From assembly GCA_964533945.1 (NCBI GenBank), contig CAZHPA010000018.1, positions 1 through 33,113 on the forward strand: a DNA stretch of 33,113 nt, read 5' to 3'. A program made the translations under genes and the position numbers. The notes beneath the pieces are model-generated. The model did no database searches and had not been told where the DNA came from. It worked only from the letters and a program-made list of their open reading frames with translations. Positions within the stretch are counted from its first letter, which is position 1; each line of letters begins with the position of its first letter. Below, piece after piece: positions 24,282 to 31,610 of the stretch. The stretch comes from CAZHPA01 sp964533945 (GTDB lineage Bacteria > Bacillota > Clostridia > Lachnospirales > WRBF01).

Positions 24282-25895
24282 ATGCAAACAAAATACATTT
24301 TTGTGACAGGGGGCGTTGTTTCTGGGCTTGGAAAAGGCATAACCGCCGCTTCTTTAGGTCGCCTTCTTAAAGCCAGAGGGTTTAAAGTCACAATTCAAAA
24401 ATTTGACCCATATATAAATATAGACCCCGGCACAATGAGCCCATATCAGCATGGCGAAGTTTTTGTTACAAATGATGGAGCAGAAACAGATTTAGACATT
24501 GGTCATTACGAACGCTTCATCGATGAAAACTTAACCATTAATTGTAACACAACAACGGGCAAAATATATTGGTCTGTTTTAAACAAAGAACGAAAAGGCG
24601 AATACTTAGGCTCTACCGTTCAAGTTATTCCTCATATAACAAATGTTATTAAGGATAGAATATATCACACAGGAAAAACAACTCAATCCGATATTGTTAT
24701 TTCCGAAATAGGCGGAACTGTCGGAGATATTGAAAGCTTGCCTTTTCTTGAAGCAATTAGGCAAACTGCACACGAAGTTTCCCGCGAAAATGTTATATAT
24801 ATACACGTAACATTAATACCGTTTTTGTCAAAATCAGGCGAAATGAAAACAAAACCGACTCAACACTCTGTTAAAGAGCTTTTGTCGATTGGAATTCAGC
24901 CTGATATTATAGTATGCAGAACAGAACGAATTATGTCGCTTGAAATGCGTGAAAAGCTAGCACTTTTTTGTAATGTTGACGATGACTGCATAATTCAAAA
25001 TTTAGATTCGGAATCTTTATATGAAATACCGCTTTTGCTTGAAAAAGAAAATTTAGCCCAAATTGTGTGCAAAAAATTAAAATTACCTTCTCCTGCTCCT
25101 TCTCTTTCTGAATGGGAAGCTTTAGTTTTAAGGCAAAAAAGCATAAAAAGAACGGTTAAAATTGCATTGGTTGGAAAATATGTTGAACTTCACGATGCAT
25201 ATTTGTCAATTGTTGAAGCGCTAAATCATGCCGGAATTGAAAATGATGTTTACGTTGATATTAAATGGATTTTTGCAGAATATTTGGAAACCGATGATGT
25301 TAGGGAATATTTGGGCGATGTTTCTGGTATATTAGTTCCTGGTGGGTTTGGAGAACGGGGAACAGAAGGCAAAATTAAAGCTATTACGTTTGCAAGGCAA
25401 AACAACATACCATTTTTTGGCATTTGCCTAGGTATGCAATGTGCTGTTATTGAATTTGCAAGAAATGTTTTAGGCTATGAAGATGCAAACAGCAAAGAAC
25501 TTGAACCAAATACAAAAACACCGGTTATAGATTTAATGCTAGAACAAGTTGATATTGAAAATAAAGGCGGAACTATGCGTTTGGGAGCATACCCTTGTAA
25601 ATTGAAAAAAGGGACAAACTCGCATGAAGCTTATGAAGAAGATTTAATTTATGAAAGACACAGACACAGATTTGAATTTAACAACCAATTTAGAAACGAA
25701 ATGATAGAAAACGGACTTGTTATTGCAGGAATTTCGCCTGACGAAAAACTTGTTGAAATTATAGAACTTAAAAAAGAAGTTCATAAATGGTTCGTTGGTG
25801 TGCAATTTCACCCTGAATTTAAATCACGCCCAAATCGTTCTCACCCTTTATACAGAGATTTTATTAAAGCTGCCGTGGAAGGAATTGAAAGATAG
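24282..25895 (+). CDS. pyrG: CTP synthase (537 aa)
   Basis: Converts UTP to CTP with glutamine nitrogen and ATP, the last step of pyrimidine nucleotide synthesis. The N-terminal synthetase domain opens with KYIFVTGGVVSGLGKGI and KFDPYINIDPGTMSP. The C-terminal class-I glutamine amidotransferase has the nucleophile Cys382 in FFGICLGMQ, with His510 and Glu512 in QFHPEF. All catalytic residues are present and the length is typical. ATG 24282 follows GGAGCTG. The diguanylate cyclase gene starts 21 nt downstream with its own SD and no terminator between, so the two are probably co-transcribed. Confidence 0.97.
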   Translation: MQTKYIFVTGGVVSGLGKGITAASLGRLLKARGFKVTIQKFDPYINIDPGTMSPYQHGEVFVTNDGAETDLDIGHYERFIDENLTINCNTTTGKIYWSVLNKERKGEYLGSTVQVIPHITNVIKDRIYHTGKTTQSDIVISEIGGTVGDIESLPFLEAIRQTAHEVSRENVIYIHVTLIPFLSKSGEMKTKPTQHSVKELLSIGIQPDIIVCRTERIMSLEMREKLALFCNVDDDCIIQNLDSESLYEIPLLLEKENLAQIVCKKLKLPSPAPSLSEWEALVLRQKSIKRTVKIALVGKYVELHDAYLSIVEALNHAGIENDVYVDIKWIFAEYLETDDVREYLGDVSGILVPGGFGERGTEGKIKAITFARQNNIPFFGICLGMQCAVIEFARNVLGYEDANSKELEPNTKTPVIDLMLEQVDIENKGGTMRLGAYPCKLKKGTNSHEAYEEDLIYERHRHRFEFNNQFRNEMIENGLVIAGISPDEKLVEIIELKKEVHKWFVGVQFHPEFKSRPNRSHPLYRDFIKAAVEGIER

Positions 25896-25916
25896 CTTAA
25901 AAGAAGGTGCTTGCCC

Positions 25917-27194
25917 ATGCTAACTAAGTTCAAGATTTTATTTACAGCAATAGTTATTGTGTACTTAGGTTTTAGCTCGTTTTTTGTTGCTGGTGCGTTT
26001 AATTGGTTTACACAAGAATATTTTTCAATATTAGGCACAAAAGCTATGGATATAGCAGCAATAACTGCCAGAAGCTTAATTATTACAGATGAACAATTTG
26101 TAGAATTAAAATCCATACAATTTTCAGAACTTGAGCAAAATAAAATAAACCAACAATTTACAAACCTATTTAAAGGACAGCAATTCAGCGGAGGGCTTAG
26201 ATTTGCATATATTATGACAAAGCTTGAGCATGATGAAATTAAATATTACGTTGAAGCAGAAGACAAAGAATTTTATGATGCGCCTGTTGGCACTCCACTA
26301 AACAGAGTTTGGCTTTTAGATGTTGTTATAGATGAATATGAATATATTAGCTATACTATGGACAGTGAATATTTTAAAGACAAAAACAGATATTCGTTTA
26401 TGCGTCCTGAAGATGACTTGGCATATGAAAAAAAGCAAAGAACATACGTTGTTTCAGGCGATGAATGGGGAGATTGCATTTCAGGCTTTGTTCCAATATA
26501 TACAATTGAAAACACATACATTGGGCTTTTAGGTGTTGATATATACTTTGAGCAATTTGGGGAATACAGAAACAGAGTTTTGTATGCAACAATTATAACT
26601 TTTTTTGTCCCTTCGATAATTTTAACGTTTTTGTTTTATATAGTTTATGCAAAGTATATGAAAATTGTTAAATTAGAATCATATACAGACCATTTAACAG
26701 AACTTTACAACCGCGCATATTTAAACCATATTGTACCTAAATTAATTAAAGATTGTGCAAGAGAAAATATGCCTTTAAGCATAATTATGATTGATATTGA
26801 TAAATTTAAAAACTATAATGACACATACGGGCATTTAAAAGGCGATGCTTGCTTAAAGCAAGTTGCAATAGCTATAAAATCAGTTATTTCAAGACCTCTT
26901 GATATAGTTTGCAGGTACGGCGGAGAAGAAATGATTGCAATTATGCCAAAAACAAATGCTTCGGGCGCTGCCCATGTTGCCCAAAAAATTCATAGTGCCA
27001 TTAAAGAATTAAATATAGAACATAAAGCAAGCGATGTTTCAAACCTTATAACAGTTTCTCAAGGAGTTTACACAACAATTCCTTCGTCTTTTTATAGCAA
27101 TGAGTATGAAGCGTTTATTGAAAAAGCAGATAAGGCATTATATTCTGCAAAAGAAACGGGAAGAAATAAATTTGTTGTATATAGCGAAGAATAA
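25917..27194 (+). CDS. Membrane diguanylate cyclase with GGEEM active-site loop (425 aa)
   Basis: An N-terminal helix (about 5-28) and a second one (about 223-245) enclose an extracytoplasmic sensor of about 190 residues without an evident named fold. The C-terminal GGDEF domain follows, opening with YTDHLTELYNRAYL. The signature loop is GGEEM (335-339): the Gly-Gly-Glu-Glu core is kept but Met replaces the usual Phe. RPLD five residues before it is a canonical product-binding I-site. Activity is therefore likely but should not be assumed. ATG 25917 is chosen over TTG 25911 because of its spacing to AAGGTG. It is downstream of pyrG, probably in the same transcript, and its stop codon is inside its terminator stem. 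Confidence 0.88.
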   Translation: MLTKFKILFTAIVIVYLGFSSFFVAGAFNWFTQEYFSILGTKAMDIAAITARSLIITDEQFVELKSIQFSELEQNKINQQFTNLFKGQQFSGGLRFAYIMTKLEHDEIKYYVEAEDKEFYDAPVGTPLNRVWLLDVVIDEYEYISYTMDSEYFKDKNRYSFMRPEDDLAYEKKQRTYVVSGDEWGDCISGFVPIYTIENTYIGLLGVDIYFEQFGEYRNRVLYATIITFFVPSIILTFLFYIVYAKYMKIVKLESYTDHLTELYNRAYLNHIVPKLIKDCARENMPLSIIMIDIDKFKNYNDTYGHLKGDACLKQVAIAIKSVISRPLDIVCRYGGEEMIAIMPKTNASGAAHVAQKIHSAIKELNIEHKASDVSNLITVSQGVYTTIPSSFYSNEYEAFIEKADKALYSAKETGRNKFVVYSEE

Positions 27195-27226
27195 ACGGAA
27201 CGATTTGCTCGTTCCGTTTAATTTTT
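27193..27226 (+). terminator. Terminator of the second diguanylate cyclase, overlapping its stop codon
   Basis: AAACGGAACGA (27193-27203) pairs perfectly with TCGTTCCGTTT (27209-27219) around TTTGC, followed by AATTTTTATTTT. It may also stop the convergent cheV transcript. Confidence 0.88.
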
Positions 27227-27247
27227 ATTTTGTATTAAATGCAAAAA

Positions 27248-28162
27248 CTAGTTAACCAACTCATCAATTAATTTAACAAGCTGTGCAATGTCTGGTTTAG
27301 CAAGTTGGGCGTTTGCTCCTAAAGCAATTCCCTTTTTTCTCATATCTTCATTAATTAATGATGAAAAGATTAAAACAGGCAATACTTTTAAGACGCTATC
27401 GTCTTTAATTAGCTTTGTTAGTCGGTGTCCGTCCATTTGCGGCATTTCAATATCTGTTATTACGCAAGAAACTTGTTCTTTTAAAGGAATGCCAGAATCT
27501 TTAAATTCGTTTAGTTTTTCCCAAGCTTCCATGCCGTTTGAACAACAAACAACGTTAATATACCCCGATTTATGCAAAGCTTCAAGCAAAAGCCTTTCAA
27601 GCATAGGCGAATCTTCTGCAATTAATATTGGTTTTTCAACACGGCTTCTTTCTCCAAGTCTTTCAACATCACTTATTTGCAAGCTGGATTGAGGGCTAAT
27701 ATCTGCTAAAATTTTCTCAAAGTCAACAATTGTTATTAATTTTCCGTCAAATCTTGCAATTCCTGTTGCAAGCCCTTCTTCTCCGCCGTAAATTGCAGCG
27801 TCTGGTTTTTCAATATCAAGCCAAGATATGCGGTGAATTGCTTCAACAGAATGTACATGGAAAGCTGTGCTTATTCTGTTAAAATGGGTTATAATTAAAA
27901 TATCTCTTTCTTCGTTTCCGGAAGGGGGAAGACCCATAAAAGAAGCTAGGTTAACTACTGTCATAATACTTTCTCTGGGTTTAAAAATGCCCTCTATAAA
28001 AGGGTTTGAATTGGGCATTGGTGTTACTTTATTATATTGCATAATTTCAACAACTTTTGAAACGTTAATTCCAAAATGCCTGTCGGCAATTGTAAATTCC
28101 ATAACTTCAAGTTCATTGGTTCCGCTTTCAAGCAAAATTTCTTTTTTCTTAATTTCTGCCAT
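27248..28162 (-). CDS. cheV: Chemotaxis protein CheV (CheW-like domain plus receiver; 304 aa)
   Basis: Adaptor that couples chemoreceptors to CheA and tunes adaptation through its receiver. The N-terminal CheW-like domain covers about 15-160. The C-terminal response-regulator receiver covers about 178-302, with acidic residues Glu183/Asp184 (AEDSPM), phosphoacceptor Asp237 (VITDIEMPQMDG) and Lys289 (LAKPD). There is no output domain beyond the receiver, as expected. ATG 28162 has SD GAGGAGGT ending 8 nt upstream. The right end of a mobile element (28184-28523) lies only 5 nt beyond that SD, so the native promoter has been displaced. Transcription must come from inside or beyond the element. 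Confidence 0.94.
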   Translation of the reverse strand: MAEIKKKEILLESGTNELEVMEFTIADRHFGINVSKVVEIMQYNKVTPMPNSNPFIEGIFKPRESIMTVVNLASFMGLPPSGNEERDILIITHFNRISTAFHVHSVEAIHRISWLDIEKPDAAIYGGEEGLATGIARFDGKLITIVDFEKILADISPQSSLQISDVERLGERSRVEKPILIAEDSPMLERLLLEALHKSGYINVVCCSNGMEAWEKLNEFKDSGIPLKEQVSCVITDIEMPQMDGHRLTKLIKDDSVLKVLPVLIFSSLINEDMRKKGIALGANAQLAKPDIAQLVKLIDELVN

Positions 28163-28183
28163 GCGTCAAAACCTCCTCTAGCT

Positions 28184-28411
28184 GTGACATACTCACCCCC
28201 TATCTAAGATATAGGTGGGAGCTTCTTACTCGATAGTTCTTATGAACTAAGCATAAATAAGCTAACCCCGTGTGTCCCACGGTTTTATCGCTAAAATTTG
28301 GGCTTACGCCCTAGGTAATGGTAGTTTCTTCAGTGGCATATACTACCAAAAGACACCCTTTGTACCCAAGGAGAGTTTATTACTAAGTGTGCTACACTAC
28401 AACACTATGAT
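28184..28411 (-). ncRNA. Putative omega-RNA-like structured transcript / cheV leader
   Basis: Read leftward from the promoter at 28418-28447, the sequence forms hairpins GGTAGT/ACTACC, GGGC/GCCC (28300-28311), CCGTG/CACGG (28268-28282) and TAGTTC/GAACTA (28234-28249), plus a terminal CCTAT/ATAGG stem (28199-28215) near the right end. The last two are replaced by different but still paired bases in the shorter copy. Omega-RNAs of TnpB elements end at the right end and use the next 16-20 nt as guide; here that stretch is the cheV SD region. Transcription and function are inferred only. Confidence 0.45.
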
Positions 28412-28417
28412 TTATTT

Positions 28418-28447
28418 ATCATATCATATAGCGCAATCCTATGTCAA
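28418..28447 (-). promoter_or_regulatory. Outward-facing promoter inside the element, directed at cheV
   Basis: On the minus strand a perfect TTGACA (28447-28442), an 18-bp spacer and TATGAT (28423-28418). It would start RNA near 28411, about 250 nt before the cheV ATG. It is the only good promoter I see for cheV. Confidence 0.55.
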
Positions 28448-28596
28448 GACCTTGCCAATTCATCGTCCAACCATTCATCTAAGATTTAAGATAAGAGACG
28501 GGAGAATTCTTGGCAATTAGGGGTTAAACTTAATTCTAAAAGATTTTATATAGTATAATTATAGCATTATTTTAACTGCCTGTATATAGTTTTATA

Positions 28597-28625
28597 TTGA
28601 TTTTATTTTTCTAATATGCTATTAT
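28597..28625 (+). promoter_or_regulatory. Candidate promoter of asnB
   Basis: TTGATT (28597-28602), a 17-bp spacer and TATTAT (28620-28625). The SD CAAGGAGG lies just before ATG 28690. I saw no T-box or riboswitch-like structure. Confidence 0.5.
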
Positions 28626-28689
28626 TGGGTTAAATTAGTTGTTTTCGTAAGCAAGTGTTTGCTTATTTTTCAAGGAGGACTTAGTTTTA

Positions 28690-30522
28690 ATGTGTGGTTT
28701 CTGCGGCTTTACGGGCAATACTTTGAATAAAGATAAAGATAAAACAATACATTTAATGATGGACAAAATAATTCACCGGGGTCCCGATTCATTCGGCGTT
28801 CATATAGATGACGAAATTACATTGGGCTTTAGAAGGCTTAGTTTTATAGACCTTCAAGAAGGCTCTCAGCCTATGTATAACGAAGATGGTTCTATTGTTA
28901 TAGTTTATAACGGAGAAATTTATAATTATCAAGATTTGCGTAAAGATTTGTTAAGGCAAGGTCATATTTTTAAAAACCGCTCCGATACAGAAACTCTTGT
29001 ACATTTATACGAACAATACGGCGTTGATATGCTAAAGTACATTCGCGGAATGTTTGCCTTTTTAATATACGACTACAATAAAAAAGAAATATTTGCCGCT
29101 CGTGATTTTTTCGGAATAAAACCATTCTATTATTCATTAATTAACGGCAACTTGCTTTTTGGCTCTGAAATTAAAAGTTTTTTAGAATACCCCCAATTTA
29201 AAAAAGAAGTTAATGAACAAGCTTTAGAAAATTATTTAACTTTTCAATATTCTGTTTTAGATGAAACATTTTTCAAAGGAGTTTATAAGCTGCCCCCATC
29301 TCATTATATGATTTTTAAAGATGGAAATATTAAGCTGGAAAGATATTTCGACCCAATGTTTATTGAGGCAGACATTAACCTTTCGCATACTGTTAAAGCT
29401 ATAGACAGTGCAGTTTCCGATTCTGTTAAAAAGCATAGAATTGCAGATGTTCCTGTTGGTGCATTTTTATCAAGCGGTGTAGATTCAAGCTATATTGCCG
29501 CAAGCTTTGAAGGAGCAAAAACGTTTACAGTTGGGTTCGATTATGATAACTATAATGAAATTGAATATGCAAAAAATCTTTCAAAGCTAAAAGGAATTGA
29601 AAACCACAGCAAAACTATAACAACAGACGAATATTGGGGTATACTTGGAAAGGTTCAATATCATATGGACGAGCCTTTGGCAGACCCTTCCGCTGTTGCG
29701 TTATATTTTGTTAGCCAACTTGCCGTTAAGCATGTTAAAGGTGCAATGTCTGGAGAAGGTGCCGATGAGTTTTTTGGAGGATATAACATATACAAAGAGC
29801 CTTTAGACATTAAAATTGTAACATCGTTACCTATGCCTGTTAGAAGGCTTTTAGGTAAACTCGCTTCATTAATTCCTTTTGAAATTAAAGGCAAAAACTT
29901 TTTTATAAGAGCAAGCAAAACTATAGAAGAACGCTTTATTGGTAACGCAAATATTTTCAGTCAAAAAGAACGTGAAGAAATACTTTTGCGCCCAAGCGGA
30001 AAATATCCTCCTAAAGAAATTACTAAGAAAACTTATGAAAAGGTTGCCCATCAAGACGACATTACAAAAATGCAATATACCGACATAAATTTTTGGCTTG
30101 TTGGAGATATTTTATTAAAAGCCGATAAAATGAGCATGGCACATTCACTTGAAGTTAGAGTTCCTTTTTTAGACAAAGAAGTTTTTAAAGTTGCATCTAA
30201 AATTCCAACTTCGCTTAGGGTTAACAAAACAGATACAAAATATGCATTTAGGCTTGCAGCAAAAGAACATTTGCCTGATGAAGTTGCAAAGAAGAAAAAG
30301 TTGGGCTTTCCTGTTCCAATTAGAATTTGGCTTAAAGAAGAAAAATATTATAATAGAGTTAAAAAAGCATTTGAAAGCGAAAGCGCAGGAAAATATTTTA
30401 AATGTGAAGAATTAATTAAATTATTAGACACCCATAAAAATGGAAACAAAGACAATAGCCGAAAAATTTGGGTTATATATATGTTTTTAGTTTGGCACGA
30501 ACAATTTTTTGGAATTGCTTAG
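28690..30522 (+). CDS. asnB: Asparagine synthetase (glutamine-hydrolysing; 610 aa)
   Basis: Makes asparagine from aspartate, ATP and glutamine. Met1-Cys2 starts the class-II glutaminase domain (MCGFCGFTG); Cys2 becomes the N-terminal nucleophile after Met removal. HRGPDSFG, the VYNGEIYN loop and the RSDTE-like NRSDTETL are present. The C-terminal synthetase domain has the PP-loop SSGVDSS (261-267) and MSGEGADEFFGGY. All catalytic features are intact and the length is normal for the AsnB type. ATG 28690 is fixed by the need for Cys at position 2. It is transcribed away from the mobile element, and no terminator is evident before the tRNA gene. Confidence 0.96.
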   Translation: MCGFCGFTGNTLNKDKDKTIHLMMDKIIHRGPDSFGVHIDDEITLGFRRLSFIDLQEGSQPMYNEDGSIVIVYNGEIYNYQDLRKDLLRQGHIFKNRSDTETLVHLYEQYGVDMLKYIRGMFAFLIYDYNKKEIFAARDFFGIKPFYYSLINGNLLFGSEIKSFLEYPQFKKEVNEQALENYLTFQYSVLDETFFKGVYKLPPSHYMIFKDGNIKLERYFDPMFIEADINLSHTVKAIDSAVSDSVKKHRIADVPVGAFLSSGVDSSYIAASFEGAKTFTVGFDYDNYNEIEYAKNLSKLKGIENHSKTITTDEYWGILGKVQYHMDEPLADPSAVALYFVSQLAVKHVKGAMSGEGADEFFGGYNIYKEPLDIKIVTSLPMPVRRLLGKLASLIPFEIKGKNFFIRASKTIEERFIGNANIFSQKEREEILLRPSGKYPPKEITKKTYEKVAHQDDITKMQYTDINFWLVGDILLKADKMSMAHSLEVRVPFLDKEVFKVASKIPTSLRVNKTDTKYAFRLAAKEHLPDEVAKKKKLGFPVPIRIWLKEEKYYNRVKKAFESESAGKYFKCEELIKLLDTHKNGNKDNSRKIWVIYMFLVWHEQFFGIA

Positions 30523-30558
30523 TTGCGGCAAATAAAATAAAAAAATTTAATTTTGCTA

Positions 30559-30587
30559 TTGACAACTATAAATGTACGTGATATAAT
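30559..30587 (+). promoter_or_regulatory. Consensus promoter of tRNA-Leu
   Basis: Perfect TTGACA (30559-30564), a 17-bp spacer and perfect TATAAT (30582-30587), 30 bp before the mature tRNA. Confidence 0.85.
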
Positions 30588-30617
30588 CGTTAATGTTGAA
30601 AGTTGCCGTAAGGCAAT

Positions 30618-30700
30618 GCCCGAGTGGCGGAATGGTAGACGCAAAGGACTTAAAATCCTTCGGGAGCAATCCCGTGCCGGTTCGAGTCCGGCTTCGGGCA
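30618..30700 (+). tRNA. tRNA-Leu, anticodon UAA
   Basis: 83-nt class-II tRNA. The acceptor stem GCCCGAG pairs with TTCGGGC. The anticodon stem-loop is AAGGA-CTTAAAA-TCCTT with anticodon TAA. The long variable arm is CGGGAGCAATCCCG and the T arm is CCGG-TTCGAGT-CCGG. The discriminator base is A. CCA is not encoded, since the DNA continues with TTT. A small hairpin TTGCC/GGCAA in the leader may help 5' processing. Confidence 0.96.
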
Positions 30701-30715
30701 TTTATATTTAACGCA

Positions 30716-30755
30716 AACGCTATGTTCTAATTAATTAGGCATGGCGTTTTTAATT
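30716..30755 (+). terminator. Terminator of tRNA-Leu
   Basis: AACGCTATG (30716-30724) pairs with CATGGCGTT (one T-G wobble), with an inner CTAAT/ATTAG stem, followed by a T run. Confidence 0.7.
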
Positions 30756-30785
30756 TATTTACACCTGAAGAAAATTAAAAAGGGT

Positions 30786-31142
30786 TTATTTTGAACATAT
30801 TTTTTTATTAACATAAACCCATTTTACATCTTGCAAAATTGAGCGCTTAACTGATTCGTTGGTTGACTTTGCTAACCCTGCCATAGTAACATAATCAATT
30901 TTTGCAGGACGACTGCTGTTTTGCTGCAAAAAAACATTTTTCATTAAGTTTTCCATATCTTCCATAAATCCATCTAAGTTGTCTAAAAAATCATCAGAGC
31001 TGCTGTCATAATCAATAAGAATGTCAATATCACTTTCTGCTGTTTCTTCATTACGAGCACAAGAACCAAAAACGCCAACCTTATTAATATAAGGATAGTT
31101 TTTAGCTGCGCTAATCGCTTGTATTACTTCGCTTGATATCAT
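30786..31142 (-). CDS. mntA: MntA-type nucleotidyltransferase antitoxin (118 aa)
   Basis: Minimal nucleotidyltransferase of the polymerase-beta fold. The signature GSCAR (26-30), followed by ESDIDIL (36-42), gives metal ligands Asp38 and Asp40. In characterised HepT-MntA systems the antitoxin transfers AMP to a tyrosine of the toxin and inactivates it. The start overlaps the 3' end of hepT by 32 bp, the usual toxin-first, coupled order for this family. No terminator is obvious between it and the convergent tRNA unit. The symbol is by family resemblance. Confidence 0.88.
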   Translation of the reverse strand: MISSEVIQAISAAKNYPYINKVGVFGSCARNEETAESDIDILIDYDSSSDDFLDNLDGFMEDMENLMKNVFLQQNSSRPAKIDYVTMAGLAKSTNESVKRSILQDVKWVYVNKKICSK

Positions 31143-31491
31143 CTATGGCCGCCTCCAATTCATTTTGCACTTCTGGCTTTAGTAGTTGGCATGTTCGTTT
31201 GTATACAACATCAAAGTCTAAGCTATCATAATCATGGCTTGCTATGTTTCTTGCTGCCTTTAACCCTATTTTATTAAACAAAGGTACTTTTTCAAGAGTT
31301 GTATTTTGCATTTTCTGTTTTGCTTCATATATATTTGTAATTATTTGCGTAATAGCAAGATGACAAAGTTCATTTTCCGCTAAATCATCTGCATTAACGA
31401 TAGAAAATGTAGCATACGCCTTTTCTATGTTTTTTATATATTTTAGCACCTTGCCAATGCAAACAATATCAAACGTATTTGATTGCTTCAT
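31111..31491 (-). CDS. hepT: HepT-type HEPN ribonuclease toxin (126 aa)
   Basis: DUF86/HepT-like HEPN protein, mostly alpha-helical. The catalytic HEPN motif R-x4-H-x-Y is present as RNIASHDY, with Arg81, His86 and Tyr88. In known systems the Arg and His act in RNA cleavage and the Tyr is the AMPylation site used by MntA. It is thus predicted to be intact and capable of toxicity. The SD before ATG 31491 is weak (GGTGAAAA). A candidate promoter containing a short palindrome lies at 31522-31550. The pair sits between tRNA-Leu and spoIVA, a small accessory insertion in otherwise core surroundings. Confidence 0.85.
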   Translation of the reverse strand: MKQSNTFDIVCIGKVLKYIKNIEKAYATFSIVNADDLAENELCHLAITQIITNIYEAKQKMQNTTLEKVPLFNKIGLKAARNIASHDYDSLDFDVVYKRTCQLLKPEVQNELEAAIDDIKRSNTSD

Positions 31492-31521
31492 TTTTCACCA
31501 ACTTTCATCTTTTGTAAATTT

Positions 31522-31550
31522 ATTTTATCATGCATTTAATGCGCAAACAA
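31522..31550 (-). promoter_or_regulatory. Candidate hepT-mntA promoter with internal palindrome
   Basis: On the minus strand TTGTTT (31550-31545), a 17-bp spacer and TAAAAT (31527-31522). An 11-bp palindrome GCATTTAATGC (31532-31542) lies in the spacer, a plausible autoregulatory operator. Confidence 0.45.
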
Positions 31551-31562
31551 GCCCTCCATTTT

Positions 31563-31597
31563 AAAACCCCATAGCTTCTTTAACTTAACCATGGGGT
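31563..31597 (-). terminator. Terminator of spoIVA
   Basis: ACCCCAT (31566-31572) pairs with ATGGGGT (31591-31597). On the minus strand the stem is followed by TTTT only, so it is of moderate strength. Confidence 0.55.
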
Positions 31598-31610
31598 GGT
31601 TGGCAACATC

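Larger units (their letters stand above)
28184..28523 (-). mobile_element. Non-autonomous IS200/IS605-like (TnpB-type) element, copy 2 (about 340 bp)
   Basis: Shares its right end (GTGACATACTCACCC), internal hairpin block and left end (GGGAGAATTCTTGGCAATTA) with the element at 9955-10083, but has about 210 bp more between them. No transposase or TnpB frame is present; the open frame at 28272-28520 overlays the structured region and is not credible. On the minus strand both copies have TTTAA followed by T or C directly outside the left end, consistent with a fixed target or TAM motif, and no target duplication is seen. The family assignment rests on the end sequence and RNA-like structure, without a database match. 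It fills most of the 527-bp gap between cheV and asnB. Confidence 0.65.

Noticed and set aside
28272..28520. 82-codon open frame on the plus strand inside element copy 2
   Set aside because: It covers the hairpin-rich structured region, is antisense to the proposed RNA, has no SD, and is not conserved in the shorter copy.
28184..28523. Element copy 2 as a group I intron (IStron)
   Set aside because: Some TnpB-type elements carry such introns, but I could not identify the conserved P7/P3 core sequences, so only the IS200/IS605-like end assignment is kept.
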